Shown here: positions 42,181 to 51,895 of the stretch, piece by piece | Layout: each line of letters opens with the position of its first letter | How positions within the stretch are numbered: the stretch's first letter is position 1 | Source of the DNA: Streptococcus rubneri | GTDB lineage: Bacteria > Bacillota > Bacilli > Lactobacillales > Streptococcaceae | Assembly (NCBI RefSeq): GCF_004785935.1 | Contig: NZ_SRRP01000001.1 | Span: forward strand, 1,054,001-1,118,000 | Direction of reading: 5' to 3' | Length of the DNA stretch: 64,000 nucleotides | Notes under the pieces: generated by a model | Told to the model about the DNA's origin: nothing | The model's database searches: none | What the model saw: the letters and a program-made list of their open reading frames with translations, nothing else | Made by a program: the position numbers and the translations under genes

Positions 42181-42698
42181 CGATCAAACTCCTTTGTAAG
42201 AGCCTCATAAACCTCATGATGGCGGTTTAAGAACTCCACTCGATACATATCCTTGTCAATTTCTACTTTTGCATAGAGGCATTCTTGAATCGGACCACGA
42301 GGTTGACTCAACGATCCTGGATTGAGGAAAAGAGTTCGTCCCTCTTTCCAAGCATTGGGAATATGCAGGTGCCCATAAAGACAGATGTCTGCATCTTCTT
42401 CCTGAGCCCATAAATCCAATTTTTGGAAACTAAAATTAATCTGAAAGAGATGCCCGTGGGTTTGAATAATCCGGGTAGGCCCCAATTGCGTTACCAAACG
42501 ATCTGGAAAGTCCCCGTAAAAGTCCACATTCCCTTTCACCACGCGAATCCCATCCCAAACTGGGTCCGTATTTTCTAACTCAGAATCTCCATTATGAAAA
42601 ATAGCATCTACTTTTCCTTTGTAATGTTCCTTAATCTCCTCAATGATCTCACGATCACCATGGGAATCACTCATTACGATGATTACTTGTTCTGCCAT
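42177..42698 (-). CDS. YfcE-type metallophosphoesterase
   Basis: This 173-residue enzyme carries the calcineurin-like metal motifs SDSHGD (residues 10-15), NGDSE, KGNVD, THGH and GHLH. Family members hydrolyse phosphodiesters in vitro; the natural substrate is unknown. It overlaps the rdgB-like gene by 16 bases and the CBS gene by four. Confidence 0.9.
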   Translation of the reverse strand: MAEQVIIVMSDSHGDREIIEEIKEHYKGKVDAIFHNGDSELENTDPVWDGIRVVKGNVDFYGDFPDRLVTQLGPTRIIQTHGHLFQINFSFQKLDLWAQEEDADICLYGHLHIPNAWKEGRTLFLNPGSLSQPRGPIQECLYAKVEIDKDMYRVEFLNRHHEVYEALTKEFDR

Positions 42699-43651
42699 GC
42701 TGGAAATACCTCCACTAGTTTCTTCACGGCTAGGGCACGATGCGACTGTTGATTCTTCTCTTCTAGGGTTAATTGGGCAGAAGACTTACCTGTTTCTCCA
42801 ACTAGAAAGAGGGGATCATAGCCAAACCCATTCTCACCTTTTGGTTCAAAATTGATGTATCCTGGCCAATCCGCCTCGACAACAAGGCTTTCCTTACCAG
42901 GACTGGCAACCACTAAGGTTGTGTGGAATTTTGCTGACCGATCCTTCAATTCAAAGACCATCGCCAACTCATGTAAGAGCTTGGCATTGTTCTCTAGATC
43001 GGTCGCTCCCACACCTGCAAAGCGAGCAGACCAGACACCTGGTAAGCCCCCAAGAATATCGACCATAAGTCCTGAATCATCCGCTAAGACCATTTTCCCT
43101 GTTAGCTGTGAAATTGTTTCAGCTTTTAAGCGAGCATTTTCTTCAAATGTCATTCCTGTTTCAGCGACTTCTGGAAGATCTGGATAGTCATTGAGATTCT
43201 CGACTTCAAAGCCCATTTGTTCAAAAATCTGACGAAATTCTCTTGTTTTTCCTTCATTCCGAGTGGCAATTAACAAGCGATCTTTTACACCTTCCTGACC
43301 AAGAAAGTCTGCTAAAGGAAGCCCTGTCTTAGGGAGATAGACCGATAGAAGTTGCCCCTTCTCTACCATAAGGAGAGCTCCTTGGCGTTGAATAATCTCA
43401 ATGGTACGCCCTAACTTTTCTTCCACAATTTGAAAGAGGAAGGTTAAAAATCGCAAGCTAGAGCCAAAACGAACCACTGTTAGATTTAAGGGAAAACCAG
43501 CATCTGTGTCTCCAACTAGTGATTCAACCACATCAAGAAGTTCAGAAGCTTCTGAAGTGACCTCACTGTACTCGTTGTAATCACTGCGCTCTCCCCATTC
43601 TGCAAGGTACCAGTTTAAGGAATCTTTATATTCATAAATTTTTTGGTTCAT
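42683..43651 (-). CDS. rdgB: dITP/XTP pyrophosphatase with streptococcal N-terminal extension
   Basis: The 322-residue protein has a standard RdgB/HAM1 domain from about residue 128 ([18 protein letters not shown]; the catalytic [25 protein letters not shown] block) that hydrolyses non-canonical purine triphosphates. In front is a domain of about 125 residues ([20 protein letters not shown]) of unknown role, which I recall as typical of streptococcal versions. The ATG overlaps the murI stop (ATGA), so translation is coupled. Confidence 0.92.
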   Translation of the reverse strand: MNQKIYEYKDSLNWYLAEWGERSDYNEYSEVTSEASELLDVVESLVGDTDAGFPLNLTVVRFGSSLRFLTFLFQIVEEKLGRTIEIIQRQGALLMVEKGQLLSVYLPKTGLPLADFLGQEGVKDRLLIATRNEGKTREFRQIFEQMGFEVENLNDYPDLPEVAETGMTFEENARLKAETISQLTGKMVLADDSGLMVDILGGLPGVWSARFAGVGATDLENNAKLLHELAMVFELKDRSAKFHTTLVVASPGKESLVVEADWPGYINFEPKGENGFGYDPLFLVGETGKSSAQLTLEEKNQQSHRALAVKKLVEVFPAWQNK

Positions 43652-44442
43652 AATGTTACATGCTCCACATGAACGACTTGATGCAACCAAGTCTTAGCAA
43701 TCGCTGCAAAACTAGCGGCATTAGCCGTTGTATAAAACTGATGGTGACAGTCCTCCAATTGACGACTGCGATTAATCTCAAAATAGTTAAGTAAGACCGA
43801 GATATCCCGGACACACTCTGCACCACTATCAATCAATTGAACTTCGGGCCCCATGACATTTTGAATAATGGGTCGAAGAAGTGGATAATGGGTACAACCC
43901 AAGACTAAGGTATCCACCTTCCCAGCCAAAGGTTTCAACGTTTCATAGACGACTTTTTTTGTAACACTGGACTGCAACTCATTGGATTCCACCAGAGGGA
44001 CAAACTTCGGACAAGCTAAACTCTCTACTGCCATTTCTGGTGACAGGCTTTGAATTTTTTTCCGATAAATATCTGATGCAACCGTCATTGGAGTCCCAAT
44101 CACCCCAATTCGTTTGCTTTTTGTCGCCTTGATCGCTGCGGAAGCTCCTGGCAAAATCACTCCTAAAACAGGGATGTCCAAGGCTTCTTTCACCTCTTCC
44201 CATACAACAGCTGTCGCCGTATTACAGGCCAAAACAATCATCTTCACATTTTTCGTTAGGAGAAAACGAACCATCTCCCAAGTATAGTCACGAATTTGAT
44301 CTGCTGGTCTCGGCCCATAAGGTGCTCTGGCAGAATCACCAATATAGACGACCTCTTCATGGGGAAGTTGCCGCATCAATTCGCGTACAACGGTTAACCC
44401 TCCGACACCCGAATCCAAAAAACCAATCGGTCGATTGTCCAT
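43648..44442 (-). CDS. murI: Glutamate racemase
   Basis: A 264-residue cytoplasmic enzyme that makes D-glutamate for peptidoglycan. The catalytic cysteines lie in [10 protein letters not shown] and [10 protein letters not shown], and [13 protein letters not shown] is the N-terminal signature. GGAAGGAAAACAG precedes the ATG at 44442; an ATG five codons earlier is worse placed. It heads the nine-gene run ending with yidD. The usual promoter region lies in 44443-44527. Confidence 0.96.
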   Translation of the reverse strand: MDNRPIGFLDSGVGGLTVVRELMRQLPHEEVVYIGDSARAPYGPRPADQIRDYTWEMVRFLLTKNVKMIVLACNTATAVVWEEVKEALDIPVLGVILPGASAAIKATKSKRIGVIGTPMTVASDIYRKKIQSLSPEMAVESLACPKFVPLVESNELQSSVTKKVVYETLKPLAGKVDTLVLGCTHYPLLRPIIQNVMGPEVQLIDSGAECVRDISVLLNYFEINRSRQLEDCHHQFYTTANAASFAAIAKTWLHQVVHVEHVTL

Positions 44443-44527
44443 CTGTTTTCCTTCCAAAACAAGGGACTAAGAAAAATCTTAAAGTCCCCTTACTTATTTT
44501 ATTGTAAAAAACTAACGTTCAGTTTAT

Positions 44528-44770
44528 TTATTTCTTCTTCGTATTCAAAGATGCTTTTTGTTGATTCAGAATTTGACGGTAAACTTGTTGTACCTTCGCT
44601 TCACTTGGACGTTGACCACTAGCTCCCAATAATGTACGAACTGCTTCAACATTCAAACGTGGGTTTGATGCAAATTCTTTTTCAAACTGCTTGCGAAGTA
44701 GGTACATACCTGCCAACATTCCACCAAAGAAGGCAAGGATAATCAATAAAATTGTCAAAAATGTAGACAT
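44528..44770 (-). CDS. YneF-family (UPF0154) small membrane protein
   Basis: The 80-residue protein has one N-terminal membrane segment ([21 protein letters not shown]) and a short helical tail with the conserved [27 protein letters not shown] stretch of the YneF family. Function unknown. The start follows AGGAGAAAAACACTT. Confidence 0.9.
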   Translation of the reverse strand: MSTFLTILLIILAFFGGMLAGMYLLRKQFEKEFASNPRLNVEAVRTLLGASGQRPSEAKVQQVYRQILNQQKASLNTKKK

Positions 44771-44826
44771 AAGTGTTTTTCTCCTAAATTCAATATTTAC
44801 ACATTTTCTATTATACCAAAAAGGCC

Positions 44827-46077
44827 CTATTTTTCAAAGTCAAAGCCATACAATGTTGCAAAGTAATCCTCTGGTTTTTCGGCCCGTCGGATGAGACGAG
44901 TTTGGCCCGATTCTTCTAATAAAATCTCGGCAGATCGAAGTTTGGCATTGTACTGATAGCCCATAGAATAACCATGCGCTCCTGTATCATGGATCACCAA
45001 GAGATCCCCAATCTCAGAGACAGGAAACTCCCGATTTTTGGCTAACTTGTCATTATTTTCACACAAGCTTCCAACAATGTCTACCACTTCTGTCTCACCT
45101 TCTGGACGATCGAGATTGGTAATATGATGGTAGGCACCATACATAGCTGGGCGAAGAAGATTGACAGCTGAAGCATCCACTCCTAAATAGGTGCGGTAGG
45201 TCTGTTTCTTATGGGTAACATGGGTTACCAAAAGGCCATGGGGCGCCAACATAAAGCGGCCTAATTCCGTATAGATTTTCACTTGACCTAATCCAGCAGG
45301 GATTAAAATGGCCTCGTAAACCCGACGAACACCCTCCCCAATCACAGCAATATCATTTGGTTGGTCTTCTGGTTTGTAGTTCACTCCAACCCCACCGGAT
45401 AGGTTGACAAAGTCCAAGGTCACCCCTGTCTTTTCAACCACTTCTACTGCTAACTGGAATAATTGCTTGGCCAATTCTGGATAATAATCATTGGAGACGG
45501 TATTTGAAGCCAAGAGGGCATGGATTCCAAAGCGTTTGACTCCTAAGTCTTTCAACTCAATAAATGCTTGGATCAATTGTTCCTTGGTCATGCCGAACTT
45601 TGCCTCTTCAGGGTGATCCATGATATCCGTTCCCAGTTCAAACACCCCTCCTGGATTATAGCGGCAAGAGATGACCTCTGGTAGAGTCGTAACAGATTGT
45701 AAGAAAGCTACGTCTTCGTAGGCATCCAAGTTGATAGTTGCTCCTAGTTGACGGGCAAAAACCATCTCTTCAGCCGGCGTATTGTTGGAAGAAAACATAA
45801 TCTCTTGTCCCGTAAAACCTAATTTTTGAGCCATCAACAGTTCCACATAGCTAGCGCAATCCACACCACAGCCTTCTTCTTTAAGGATTTTTAGGATGGC
45901 TGGATTCGGGGTCGCTTTGATAGCGAAATACTCCTTAAATCCTGGATTCCAAGAAAAAGCTTGATGGAGCGCACGGGCTGTCTGCCGGATCCCAGCTTCA
46001 TCATATAGGTGAAAGGGAGTTGGATAGGTTTCCGTAATTTGTTTTAATGCCTCTCTGCTAATAAATGGGCGTTTCAT
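44827..46077 (-). CDS. lysA: Diaminopimelate decarboxylase
   Basis: The 416-residue fold-type III PLP enzyme makes L-lysine, here also the third residue of the cell-wall peptide. The PLP lysine is in [12 protein letters not shown], the glycine loop near [11 protein letters not shown], and the C-terminal substrate-binding block is [13 protein letters not shown] start at [11 protein letters not shown]; the open frame continues 46 codons further through a terminator and into the preceding gene, which is clearly not used. The site AGAGAAGCTTCAA is weak. Confidence 0.93.
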   Translation of the reverse strand: MKRPFISREALKQITETYPTPFHLYDEAGIRQTARALHQAFSWNPGFKEYFAIKATPNPAILKILKEEGCGVDCASYVELLMAQKLGFTGQEIMFSSNNTPAEEMVFARQLGATINLDAYEDVAFLQSVTTLPEVISCRYNPGGVFELGTDIMDHPEEAKFGMTKEQLIQAFIELKDLGVKRFGIHALLASNTVSNDYYPELAKQLFQLAVEVVEKTGVTLDFVNLSGGVGVNYKPEDQPNDIAVIGEGVRRVYEAILIPAGLGQVKIYTELGRFMLAPHGLLVTHVTHKKQTYRTYLGVDASAVNLLRPAMYGAYHHITNLDRPEGETEVVDIVGSLCENNDKLAKNREFPVSEIGDLLVIHDTGAHGYSMGYQYNAKLRSAEILLEESGQTRLIRRAEKPEDYFATLYGFDFEK

Positions 46078-46130
46078 TTGAAGCTTCTCTTTTCTATCAA
46101 TTTTCTTTAGTATATCACAAGTTTTCCAAC

Positions 46131-46158
46131 AAAAAAAGCCGGTTCCCCGGCTCTTTTT
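46131..46158 (-). terminator. Terminator after the Bax-inhibitor-like gene
   Basis: GAGCCGG and CCGGCTT arms (AAAAAGAGCCGG-GGAA-CCGGCTTTTTTT on the minus strand) with a T-run, directly past the stop. Confidence 0.85.
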
Positions 46159-46159
46159 C

Positions 46160-46846
46160 TTAATCGTTGCGTCCAAAAATACGTAGAATATTGATGAACA
46201 AGTTGATGAAATCAAGATAGAGTTCCAAAGCTAAAGCTACTGCCCAACCATTGGTTGGTTGACCATTGGATTGTTCATAGACATAACGAATCTTTTGGTT
46301 ATCCCAAGCAGTCAAACCTGCAAAGATAATCACACAAAGAATGCTAAGGACATAATCCATACCAGAGCTTTGTAAGAAAATGTTCGCAATCGAAGCAATG
46401 ATAATTCCAATCAAGGCTCCCATAAATGCTCGGCCCATTCCAGACAAGTCTTTTTTGGTCACACGACCAATGGCTGACATGATAAAGAACATCAAGGCAC
46501 TAACGACGAAAGCTTTATAAACTGTCGCTTGAGCATAGCGTGCAATGATAAAACTCAAGGTAAACCCATTCAAAGCTGAATAAGTTAAAAAGAGAGGCAA
46601 GGCCATGGGATTATTTTTCACCGATTGTCTAGAAGCGACAAGGACCAAAATCAATTCAACGGCAATAGCAATATAGTAGACCCATGGAGCCTGAGTTAGA
46701 ATATATATGAAGGTTTCTTGGAAAAGGGTCATCATCAAAGCTGATACAACAGCTGAGATTCCAACTCCAACTCCAACTAGAGAATAAATTTTGCTATAAA
46801 AGCTATTAATCCCACTTTGTTCGTGGATAACGGTTTGTTGATTCAT
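46160..46846 (-). CDS. Bax inhibitor-1/YccA-family membrane protein
   Basis: The 228-residue protein has seven hydrophobic segments and the UPF0005 blocks [20 protein letters not shown] and [19 protein letters not shown]. The bacterial prototype YetJ is a pH-sensitive calcium leak channel. AGGAATGATTGATT precedes the ATG at 46846; an in-frame TTG two codons earlier is less likely. Confidence 0.9.
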   Translation of the reverse strand: MNQQTVIHEQSGINSFYSKIYSLVGVGVGISAVVSALMMTLFQETFIYILTQAPWVYYIAIAVELILVLVASRQSVKNNPMALPLFLTYSALNGFTLSFIIARYAQATVYKAFVVSALMFFIMSAIGRVTKKDLSGMGRAFMGALIGIIIASIANIFLQSSGMDYVLSILCVIIFAGLTAWDNQKIRYVYEQSNGQPTNGWAVALALELYLDFINLFINILRIFGRND

Positions 46847-46875
46847 AATCAATCATTCCTTTCAAACTTAAATTA

Positions 46876-47364
46876 TTATGATTTTAACATTTTTCGATGG
46901 AAAAGTCTCCTCTTTGACCACTTTTTTCTCATTGGTTCCGAAGCTTCCTTGATAGCCCAGTACTTATCGACCATGGTCACGAGGAAAGATTCTTTGTAGC
47001 ATGGTGGAGCAAGCGTCAACCCCCACATATGTTTGAGGATAATGTCTTCTTCTTTTTTATTGAGAGTTGTAATCTTTTTTGCATTTCGTACAGCTATTCG
47101 TGGATGTACCCAAGCATGACTCTTATTAAACTTGACCTGACGCCAGTCATAGTAAAAGAGGTCATGAAGGAGAGCTCCCCTAGCCGTACTTTTGGTATCC
47201 CAGCCCATTTTTTTTGAGATACGATAACTGGTATAGCTAACGTGAATCGAATGTTCTAACCGATTAGAATGAATGTGGTGGGGAATATCCTTTAATTTTT
47301 GAAGTTTAGGGTGATCAATCAAATGGCCAACTTCGGCCATGTATTCTTTATCCTGCCGATACAT
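46876..47364 (-). CDS. HD-domain phosphohydrolase-like protein
   Basis: A 162-residue protein with HD-superfamily metal ligands: NRLEHSIHVS, then LLHDLFYYDW (HD pair), and AWVHPRIAV. Such proteins hydrolyse phosphate esters or nucleotides; the substrate is unknown. GAGGAGGTGTGGTTT precedes the ATG chosen (47364). It follows the methyltransferase gene on the same strand. Confidence 0.88.
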   Translation of the reverse strand: MYRQDKEYMAEVGHLIDHPKLQKLKDIPHHIHSNRLEHSIHVSYTSYRISKKMGWDTKSTARGALLHDLFYYDWRQVKFNKSHAWVHPRIAVRNAKKITTLNKKEEDIILKHMWGLTLAPPCYKESFLVTMVDKYWAIKEASEPMRKKWSKRRLFHRKMLKS

Positions 47365-47402
47365 AAACCACACCTCCTCAATACGAGTGGAATCACCATA
47401 CA

Positions 47403-48143
47403 CTAAATTAGGGCAAACATCAAAATGCCTGCTGCAACAGCTACATTGAGACTTTCAGCCTGACCTGGCATGGTGATATGAACCAATTTGTCCGCTTTCT
47501 TCACCATTTCCGAACTAATCCCCTGTCCCTCATTTCCCATAACCAGCACGAAAGAAGTGGAAGGGACCAGATTCCTATAATCCACTGAATCTTTTGATAG
47601 GGTCGTCGCATAAAGTGGAAGCTGACTCTCTTCAATAAGTTGGCAAAGCGCTTCTTTTTTCATGCGAATGAGAGGAAGATGGAAATGGCTTCCTTGCATC
47701 GACCGCAAGGTTTTCATATTATACAAATCTGCCGATTGATCTGTCAGAAGAACTGCATCATAACCAGCTGCATCTGCTGTCCGAATCATAGTCCCGACAT
47801 TTCCTGGATCTTGAACATCCTCTAAAAATAGATAGCGTCCATCTTTCAGATTAAGCTGGGGAGATAGATCCAATCTAATTTCTGCTACAATCCCTTGAGG
47901 AGTCTTCGAATCCGCAAGATCTGCTAAAACCTCTGGCGTCACAAGGGTTATTTTTGTTCCCTCCATCACGCGATCGACGTATTCCTCTATGACGAAGACT
48001 TGCTCAATAGGTGCTTGGTATTTGACAGCTTCTTCATACAGATGCCAACCTTCTATCAAATAAGACTCTGTCCGATATTTTTTTTGATGAAGTTTTTTTA
48101 CTTTTTTAATTCCATTATTGGACTTAGAGGTTATAATATTCAT
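47403..48143 (-). CDS. TrmH/SpoU-family RNA 2'-O-methyltransferase
   Basis: The 246-residue protein has an N-terminal substrate-binding part (GIKKVKKLHQKKYRTESYLIEG) and the SPOUT knot blocks LFLEDVQDPGNVGTMIRTADA, VLVMGNEGQGIS and ITMPGQAESLNVAVAAGI. It methylates rRNA or tRNA ribose; the target cannot be read. The start MNIITSKSNNG (ATG 48141-48143) lies six bases after an extended -10 TATAAT, so the mRNA is predicted to be leaderless; no ribosome site exists. Confidence 0.9.
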   Translation of the reverse strand: MNIITSKSNNGIKKVKKLHQKKYRTESYLIEGWHLYEEAVKYQAPIEQVFVIEEYVDRVMEGTKITLVTPEVLADLADSKTPQGIVAEIRLDLSPQLNLKDGRYLFLEDVQDPGNVGTMIRTADAAGYDAVLLTDQSADLYNMKTLRSMQGSHFHLPLIRMKKEALCQLIEESQLPLYATTLSKDSVDYRNLVPSTSFVLVMGNEGQGISSEMVKKADKLVHITMPGQAESLNVAVAAGILMFALI

Positions 48144-48149
48144 AAGACC

Positions 48150-48158
48150 ATTATACCA
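48150..48158 (-). promoter_or_regulatory. Extended -10 promoter giving a leaderless mRNA
   Basis: TGGTATAAT on the minus strand (hexamer 48150-48155), with no good -35. Seven bases downstream of the hexamer is the A of the methyltransferase ATG. Confidence 0.65.
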
Positions 48159-48216
48159 CATTCACAGGGGGAGAGTCTCCGTCCTGAGAAGGAATTCAAG
48201 TAAAAGGAGAAGGAAG

Positions 48217-48495
48217 ATGCAAAAAGTAGAAATGACTGCACAAGGCCGGGTTCAAGGAGTTGGCTTTCGCTGGGGAGTTTATAGCTTAGCTCTTGAAATT
48301 GGAGGGATAACAGGCCGGGTCTGGAACAATGACGATGGAACAGTTACCATTTTAGCTGCTTGTGAAGAAAATGCCCTTATGGCTAAATTTATTCAAGAGA
48401 TTCGAAAAGGACCAACCCCATTTTCAAAAGTAACCTACCTAGATGTCCATTTAGCAAACTTTGAACCCTATAAGGATTTCAAAATTTCAAATTAA
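48217..48495 (+). CDS. acyP: Acylphosphatase
   Basis: The 92-residue enzyme hydrolyses acyl phosphates. The catalytic Arg and surrounding GRVQGVGFRWGVYSLA motif and the Asn of GRVWNNDDGTV are present. AAGGAGAAGGAAG precedes the ATG at 48217. It is divergent from the methyltransferase gene and followed by yidC, an arrangement common in streptococci. Confidence 0.95.
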   Translation: MQKVEMTAQGRVQGVGFRWGVYSLALEIGGITGRVWNNDDGTVTILAACEENALMAKFIQEIRKGPTPFSKVTYLDVHLANFEPYKDFKISN

Positions 48496-48573
48496 GTCTT
48501 GAGAACTATTGTTAAATTCATAAAAAAACAGTAGAATAGATAGGTATCATTTTAAAATTAAAGGATTGATCTA

Positions 48574-49512
48574 GTGAAAAAATATAAACGTTATTTACTT
48601 GCTACTCTCAGCTTGTCTGCTCTCCTGCTTCTAACAGGATGTGTTAGCATTGACAAAACAACCAAACAACCTACAGGATTTGTCTGGAATCTGATTGGAA
48701 GACCAATGGGCGAAGCGATTAAGTTCTTTGCAACTGATCTTGGTCTTGGCTTTGGTCTTGGAATTATTATCGTCACAGTCATCGTGCGACTAATCATCTT
48801 CCCTCTCGGTGTTTATCAATCATGGAAGGCAACTTACCAGTCAGAAAAGATGAACTACCTTAAACCAATCTTTGCTCCGATTCAAGAACGTATTAAAAAT
48901 GCGAAGACCCAAGAAGAAAAACTAATGGCCAATCAAGATTTGATGATGGCCCAACGTGAAAATGGCGTTAGCCCTTTTGGAGGAATTGGCTGTCTCCCAC
49001 TCTTGATTCAAATGCCCTTCTTCTCAGCCCTCTTCTTTGCAGCCCAATATACTGTAGGCGTAAAAGAAAGCACCTTCCTTGGCATCAGTCTTGGCAAAGC
49101 TAGTTTACTCTTGACCGTCATTGTTGGGATTCTCTACTACATCCAAAGCATGCTCTCTCTCCATGGAATTGAGGATGAAACTCAAAAAGAAACCATGAGA
49201 AAAACTGCCTTGATGAGCCCAATCATGATAGCAGTCTTCTCTATCATGTCACCTGCTGGAGTAACCCTCTACTGGGTAGTTGGTGGTTTCGTACAGATCA
49301 TTCAACAATTTGTCATCAATTACCTCATCCGTCCAAAATTACGGAAACAAGTTGCAGAAGAGTATAAGAACAATCCTCCAAAAGCAGCTGTATCCAATGG
49401 CGGGCGTGTTGCAAAAGATGTAACACCAACCACTCAAACAACTAATAACAGCGCTTTACCAATCAATGGAAATAAGAAACGAAATGCTGGTAAACAACGC
49501 AATCGAAACTAA
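48574..49512 (+). CDS. yidC: Membrane protein insertase YidC (lipoprotein form)
   Basis: A 312-residue insertase of the YidC/Oxa1 family. It starts with GTG behind AAAGGATTGATCTA and has a lipoprotein signal (SALLLLTGC, Cys23). The conserved transmembrane core (GIIIVTVIVRLIIFPLGVYQSWKA with its central Arg; GCLPLLIQMPFFSALFFA; GVTLYWVVGGFVQIIQQ) is present, with a basic C-terminal tail for ribosome binding. It inserts and folds membrane proteins, with YidD encoded elsewhere in this window. Streptococci have two YidC proteins; which one this is is uncertain. Confidence 0.95.
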   Translation: MKKYKRYLLATLSLSALLLLTGCVSIDKTTKQPTGFVWNLIGRPMGEAIKFFATDLGLGFGLGIIIVTVIVRLIIFPLGVYQSWKATYQSEKMNYLKPIFAPIQERIKNAKTQEEKLMANQDLMMAQRENGVSPFGGIGCLPLLIQMPFFSALFFAAQYTVGVKESTFLGISLGKASLLLTVIVGILYYIQSMLSLHGIEDETQKETMRKTALMSPIMIAVFSIMSPAGVTLYWVVGGFVQIIQQFVINYLIRPKLRKQVAEEYKNNPPKAAVSNGGRVAKDVTPTTQTTNNSALPINGNKKRNAGKQRNRN

Positions 49513-49516
49513 AATC

Positions 49517-49543
49517 AAGGCCGAGATTCCCTCTCGGCCTTTT
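49517..49543 (+). terminator. Terminator after yidC
   Basis: GGCCGAG and CTCGGCC pair around a seven-base loop with TTTTA after it. The remaining gap to 49698 is AT-rich and shows nothing else I can name. Confidence 0.85.
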
Positions 49544-49697
49544 ACGCAGTTCGAATATAACATCCCTTAGGTAACTACTGCTAGCTACAGTTATATTTCT
49601 GCTAAATTAGCTATCATACTTCAATAGAAATTAATATTATTAATATTATTGTATGTTTGATCGCAGTCTGACCACAAGGTATAGACTTATCTTCCAT

Positions 49698-49733
49698 CAA
49701 AAATAGAGTTCCCTCTAGGGAACTCTATTTTTG
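49698..49733 (-). terminator. Terminator after greA
   Basis: AAAAATAGAGTTCCC and GGGAACTCTATTTTT form a 15-pair stem, directly past the greA stop. Confidence 0.9.
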
Positions 49734-49734
49734 A

Positions 49735-50217
49735 TTACTTTGTTTTTTCAACATTCAAGATCTTCACTTGGTAGCTTCCTGCAGGAGTTTCAATTGTTAC
49801 AGTATCTCCTGTTCTCTTGCCAATCAAAGCATGACCAATTGGGCTTTCATTTGAAATCTTACCTGCAAATGCATCTGCACCAGCAGAACCCACAATAATA
49901 TAAACTTCTTCATCGGTTTCACCAACTTCTTGGACAGTTACAGTTTTACCAATCGCAACTTCATCAACTGCTACTGCATCACTGTCTACAATCTCTGCAT
50001 AACGAATCTTGGTCTCTAAGCTGGATATTTGACCTTCAACAAAGGCTTGTTCGTCTTTCGCCGCCTCATACTCACTATTTTCAGAGAGGTCTCCATAAGA
50101 GCGAGCAATCTTAATGCGTTCAACAACTTCTGGGCGACGGACTAATTTCAATTCTTCTAATTCAAGTTCTAGCTTTTCCTTTTCAGCTAGGGTCATCGGA
50201 TAAGTTCTTTCTGTCAT
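49735..50217 (-). CDS. greA: Transcription elongation factor GreA
   Basis: The 160-residue factor rescues backtracked RNA polymerase by stimulating RNA cleavage. The coiled-coil N-terminus ([47 protein letters not shown]) has the acidic tip [15 protein letters not shown], and the FKBP-like C-terminus ends [18 protein letters not shown]. It follows mltG, a common streptococcal order, but the mltG terminator separates them. Confidence 0.96.
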   Translation of the reverse strand: MTERTYPMTLAEKEKLELELEELKLVRRPEVVERIKIARSYGDLSENSEYEAAKDEQAFVEGQISSLETKIRYAEIVDSDAVAVDEVAIGKTVTVQEVGETDEEVYIIVGSAGADAFAGKISNESPIGHALIGKRTGDTVTIETPAGSYQVKILNVEKTK

Positions 50218-50252
50218 ATTTTTTCTCTTTTCTGTTATTTTTTAGAACTAAA

Positions 50253-50273
50253 AAGGTGTGGCATGCCACATCC
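50253..50273 (-). terminator. Terminator after mltG
   Basis: GATGTGGCATGCCACACC on the minus strand is a palindrome of at least 12 bases followed by TTTTTAG. Confidence 0.75.
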
Positions 50274-50276
50274 CTC

Positions 50277-51800
50277 TTAGTTTGAGCTGCTTTCTGTTAA
50301 TTTGCTATTCACGTGTTCTTCCACGTTCTTATTGTGTTCTTCAAATGTTTGTGCAAAATAGACTTCACCAGTTTCTACATTGGCTACAAAGTAGAGGTAA
50401 TCTGTTTTGCTTGGATTGACAGCTGCTTCAATTGCAGACAAACCTGGGTTATCTACTGGTCCAGGCATCAAGCCGGTATTCTTATAGACATTGTATGGAG
50501 AGTCTATATTGGTATCAATGCCAGCGTCTTCCTTCAAAGTCGTCTTTTTACCCAATTGACCTTGCGCATACAAGATGGCAATGTTACTTTGAAGTGGCAT
50601 ATCCTGGTTGAGACGGTTATAAAAGACACTTGCAATATCTTTTCGGTCTTTATCCGTCGCACCTTCTTTTTCAATCAAAGAAGCTAAGGTCAATACTTCA
50701 TTTACATTAATATTCTTTGATTCCATAGTATCGTAGTAGCCAGCAAGATTTTGATCCATCGCAGCTAGCATCTGGTCCACTAAATCTTCCATCTTACTAT
50801 CATTGCCATAGCCGTAGGTAGCAGGGAAAAGGTAGCCCTCTAGACGGTAGCGGACACCACTTTCCTTAGTTGGTAAATCAGCCAATAAGTTCGGATATTT
50901 GGCAATCATTTTCTCAATAAAGGCATCATCCTGAACCACTTTCAAGAATTGTTCCTTGGTATAAGGAGTTTTTGCCTTTTTCTTAGAGCTTGCATCAACT
51001 GAAACAACCTCTGCAATTTGATCGATTGTATACCCTTCCGGAATGGTGATCTTACCTAGGACAGGTGGCTGAGGCGTTGTCGTCCCTTGCTCCTGCAATT
51101 TTTGAATAATAGTTCCTAAGTCCATACTCTTTTGTAAATTGAAAAATCCAGATTGGAAATTACTGTAATTCTTAAACTTAGTATAGTAGTTAAAGAACTG
51201 GCCGTTTTTAATCAAGCCTTTCTTTTCCAGAATGGTTCCAATCTCACGATTGCTAGAACCAGCAGGGATTTCAACACTCACAAACTCTGTCGCACTTGTA
51301 TCCATTGCTTGGAGGTTAGAACGCACATAGGTCACTGCAAAAATCCCAGTAGCAATCATCACAACAATTAAGATTCCCAAAACGGTTAAGACGATACGCT
51401 TGGCGATACTATTCTGTTTTTTCTTTTTCTGAACTCGTTGATCGCGATCTTTTCGTGAAAAGGATGGATCTGGGCTAGTTTCTTTCTTTTTGGATACTGG
51501 CTGAGTTGGGCGGATAGGATGTTCAATCTTTTCTGTTTCTAGAGAAGTTACTTGCTTTTCCACAGGAATAGGTTTCTTTTCTACTGAAACAGGTTCTTTT
51601 TCTTCCTTGATGCTAGGAATATCTGTAGAGATAGCCTCTTTATCGGACTCCTTCTCGCCTGTCTGAGTTCCTCTCTCTTGGACCGGTAGATCATACTTTT
51701 TTTCTACCTCTACAAGCTGTTTATTGGCTTCTTCAAGGTCACGAAGGATCTTCTCCTTAAAGCTCAGCAGTTTTTCCTTATCTTGTTGGTTATCAGTCAA
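50277..51800 (-). CDS. mltG: Endolytic murein transglycosylase MltG
   Basis: The protein cuts nascent glycan strands in the periplasmic space and is tied to peripheral cell-wall synthesis. It has a Lys/Glu-rich cytoplasmic region, one membrane segment (AKRIVLTVLGILIVVMIATG), a LysM-like part and the YceG domain with LTLASLIEKEG (catalytic Glu) and NTGLMPGPVDNPGLSAIEAA. I favour a TTG start at 51800 (507 residues): GGGAGG lies eight bases before it, whereas the ATG at 51821 is only about four bases from the predicted transcript start. Using the ATG would give 514 residues. Confidence 0.92.
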   Translation of the reverse strand: MTDNQQDKEKLLSFKEKILRDLEEANKQLVEVEKKYDLPVQERGTQTGEKESDKEAISTDIPSIKEEKEPVSVEKKPIPVEKQVTSLETEKIEHPIRPTQPVSKKKETSPDPSFSRKDRDQRVQKKKKQNSIAKRIVLTVLGILIVVMIATGIFAVTYVRSNLQAMDTSATEFVSVEIPAGSSNREIGTILEKKGLIKNGQFFNYYTKFKNYSNFQSGFFNLQKSMDLGTIIQKLQEQGTTTPQPPVLGKITIPEGYTIDQIAEVVSVDASSKKKAKTPYTKEQFLKVVQDDAFIEKMIAKYPNLLADLPTKESGVRYRLEGYLFPATYGYGNDSKMEDLVDQMLAAMDQNLAGYYDTMESKNINVNEVLTLASLIEKEGATDKDRKDIASVFYNRLNQDMPLQSNIAILYAQGQLGKKTTLKEDAGIDTNIDSPYNVYKNTGLMPGPVDNPGLSAIEAAVNPSKTDYLYFVANVETGEVYFAQTFEEHNKNVEEHVNSKLTESSSN

Positions 51801-51831
51801 ATAATTGACCTCCCTCGTCATAATCCTTAAT

Positions 51832-51860
51832 ATTATATCTTAAAAGGGTTAGAAAAGCAA
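51832..51860 (-). promoter_or_regulatory. Promoter of mltG
   Basis: TTGCTT (51855-51860), 17 bases, TATAAT (51832-51837) on the minus strand; the predicted start is near 51825. Confidence 0.75.
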
Positions 51861-51895
51861 CAGTCACGGGCTTTTACTCCAAAAACGAGCTAATT

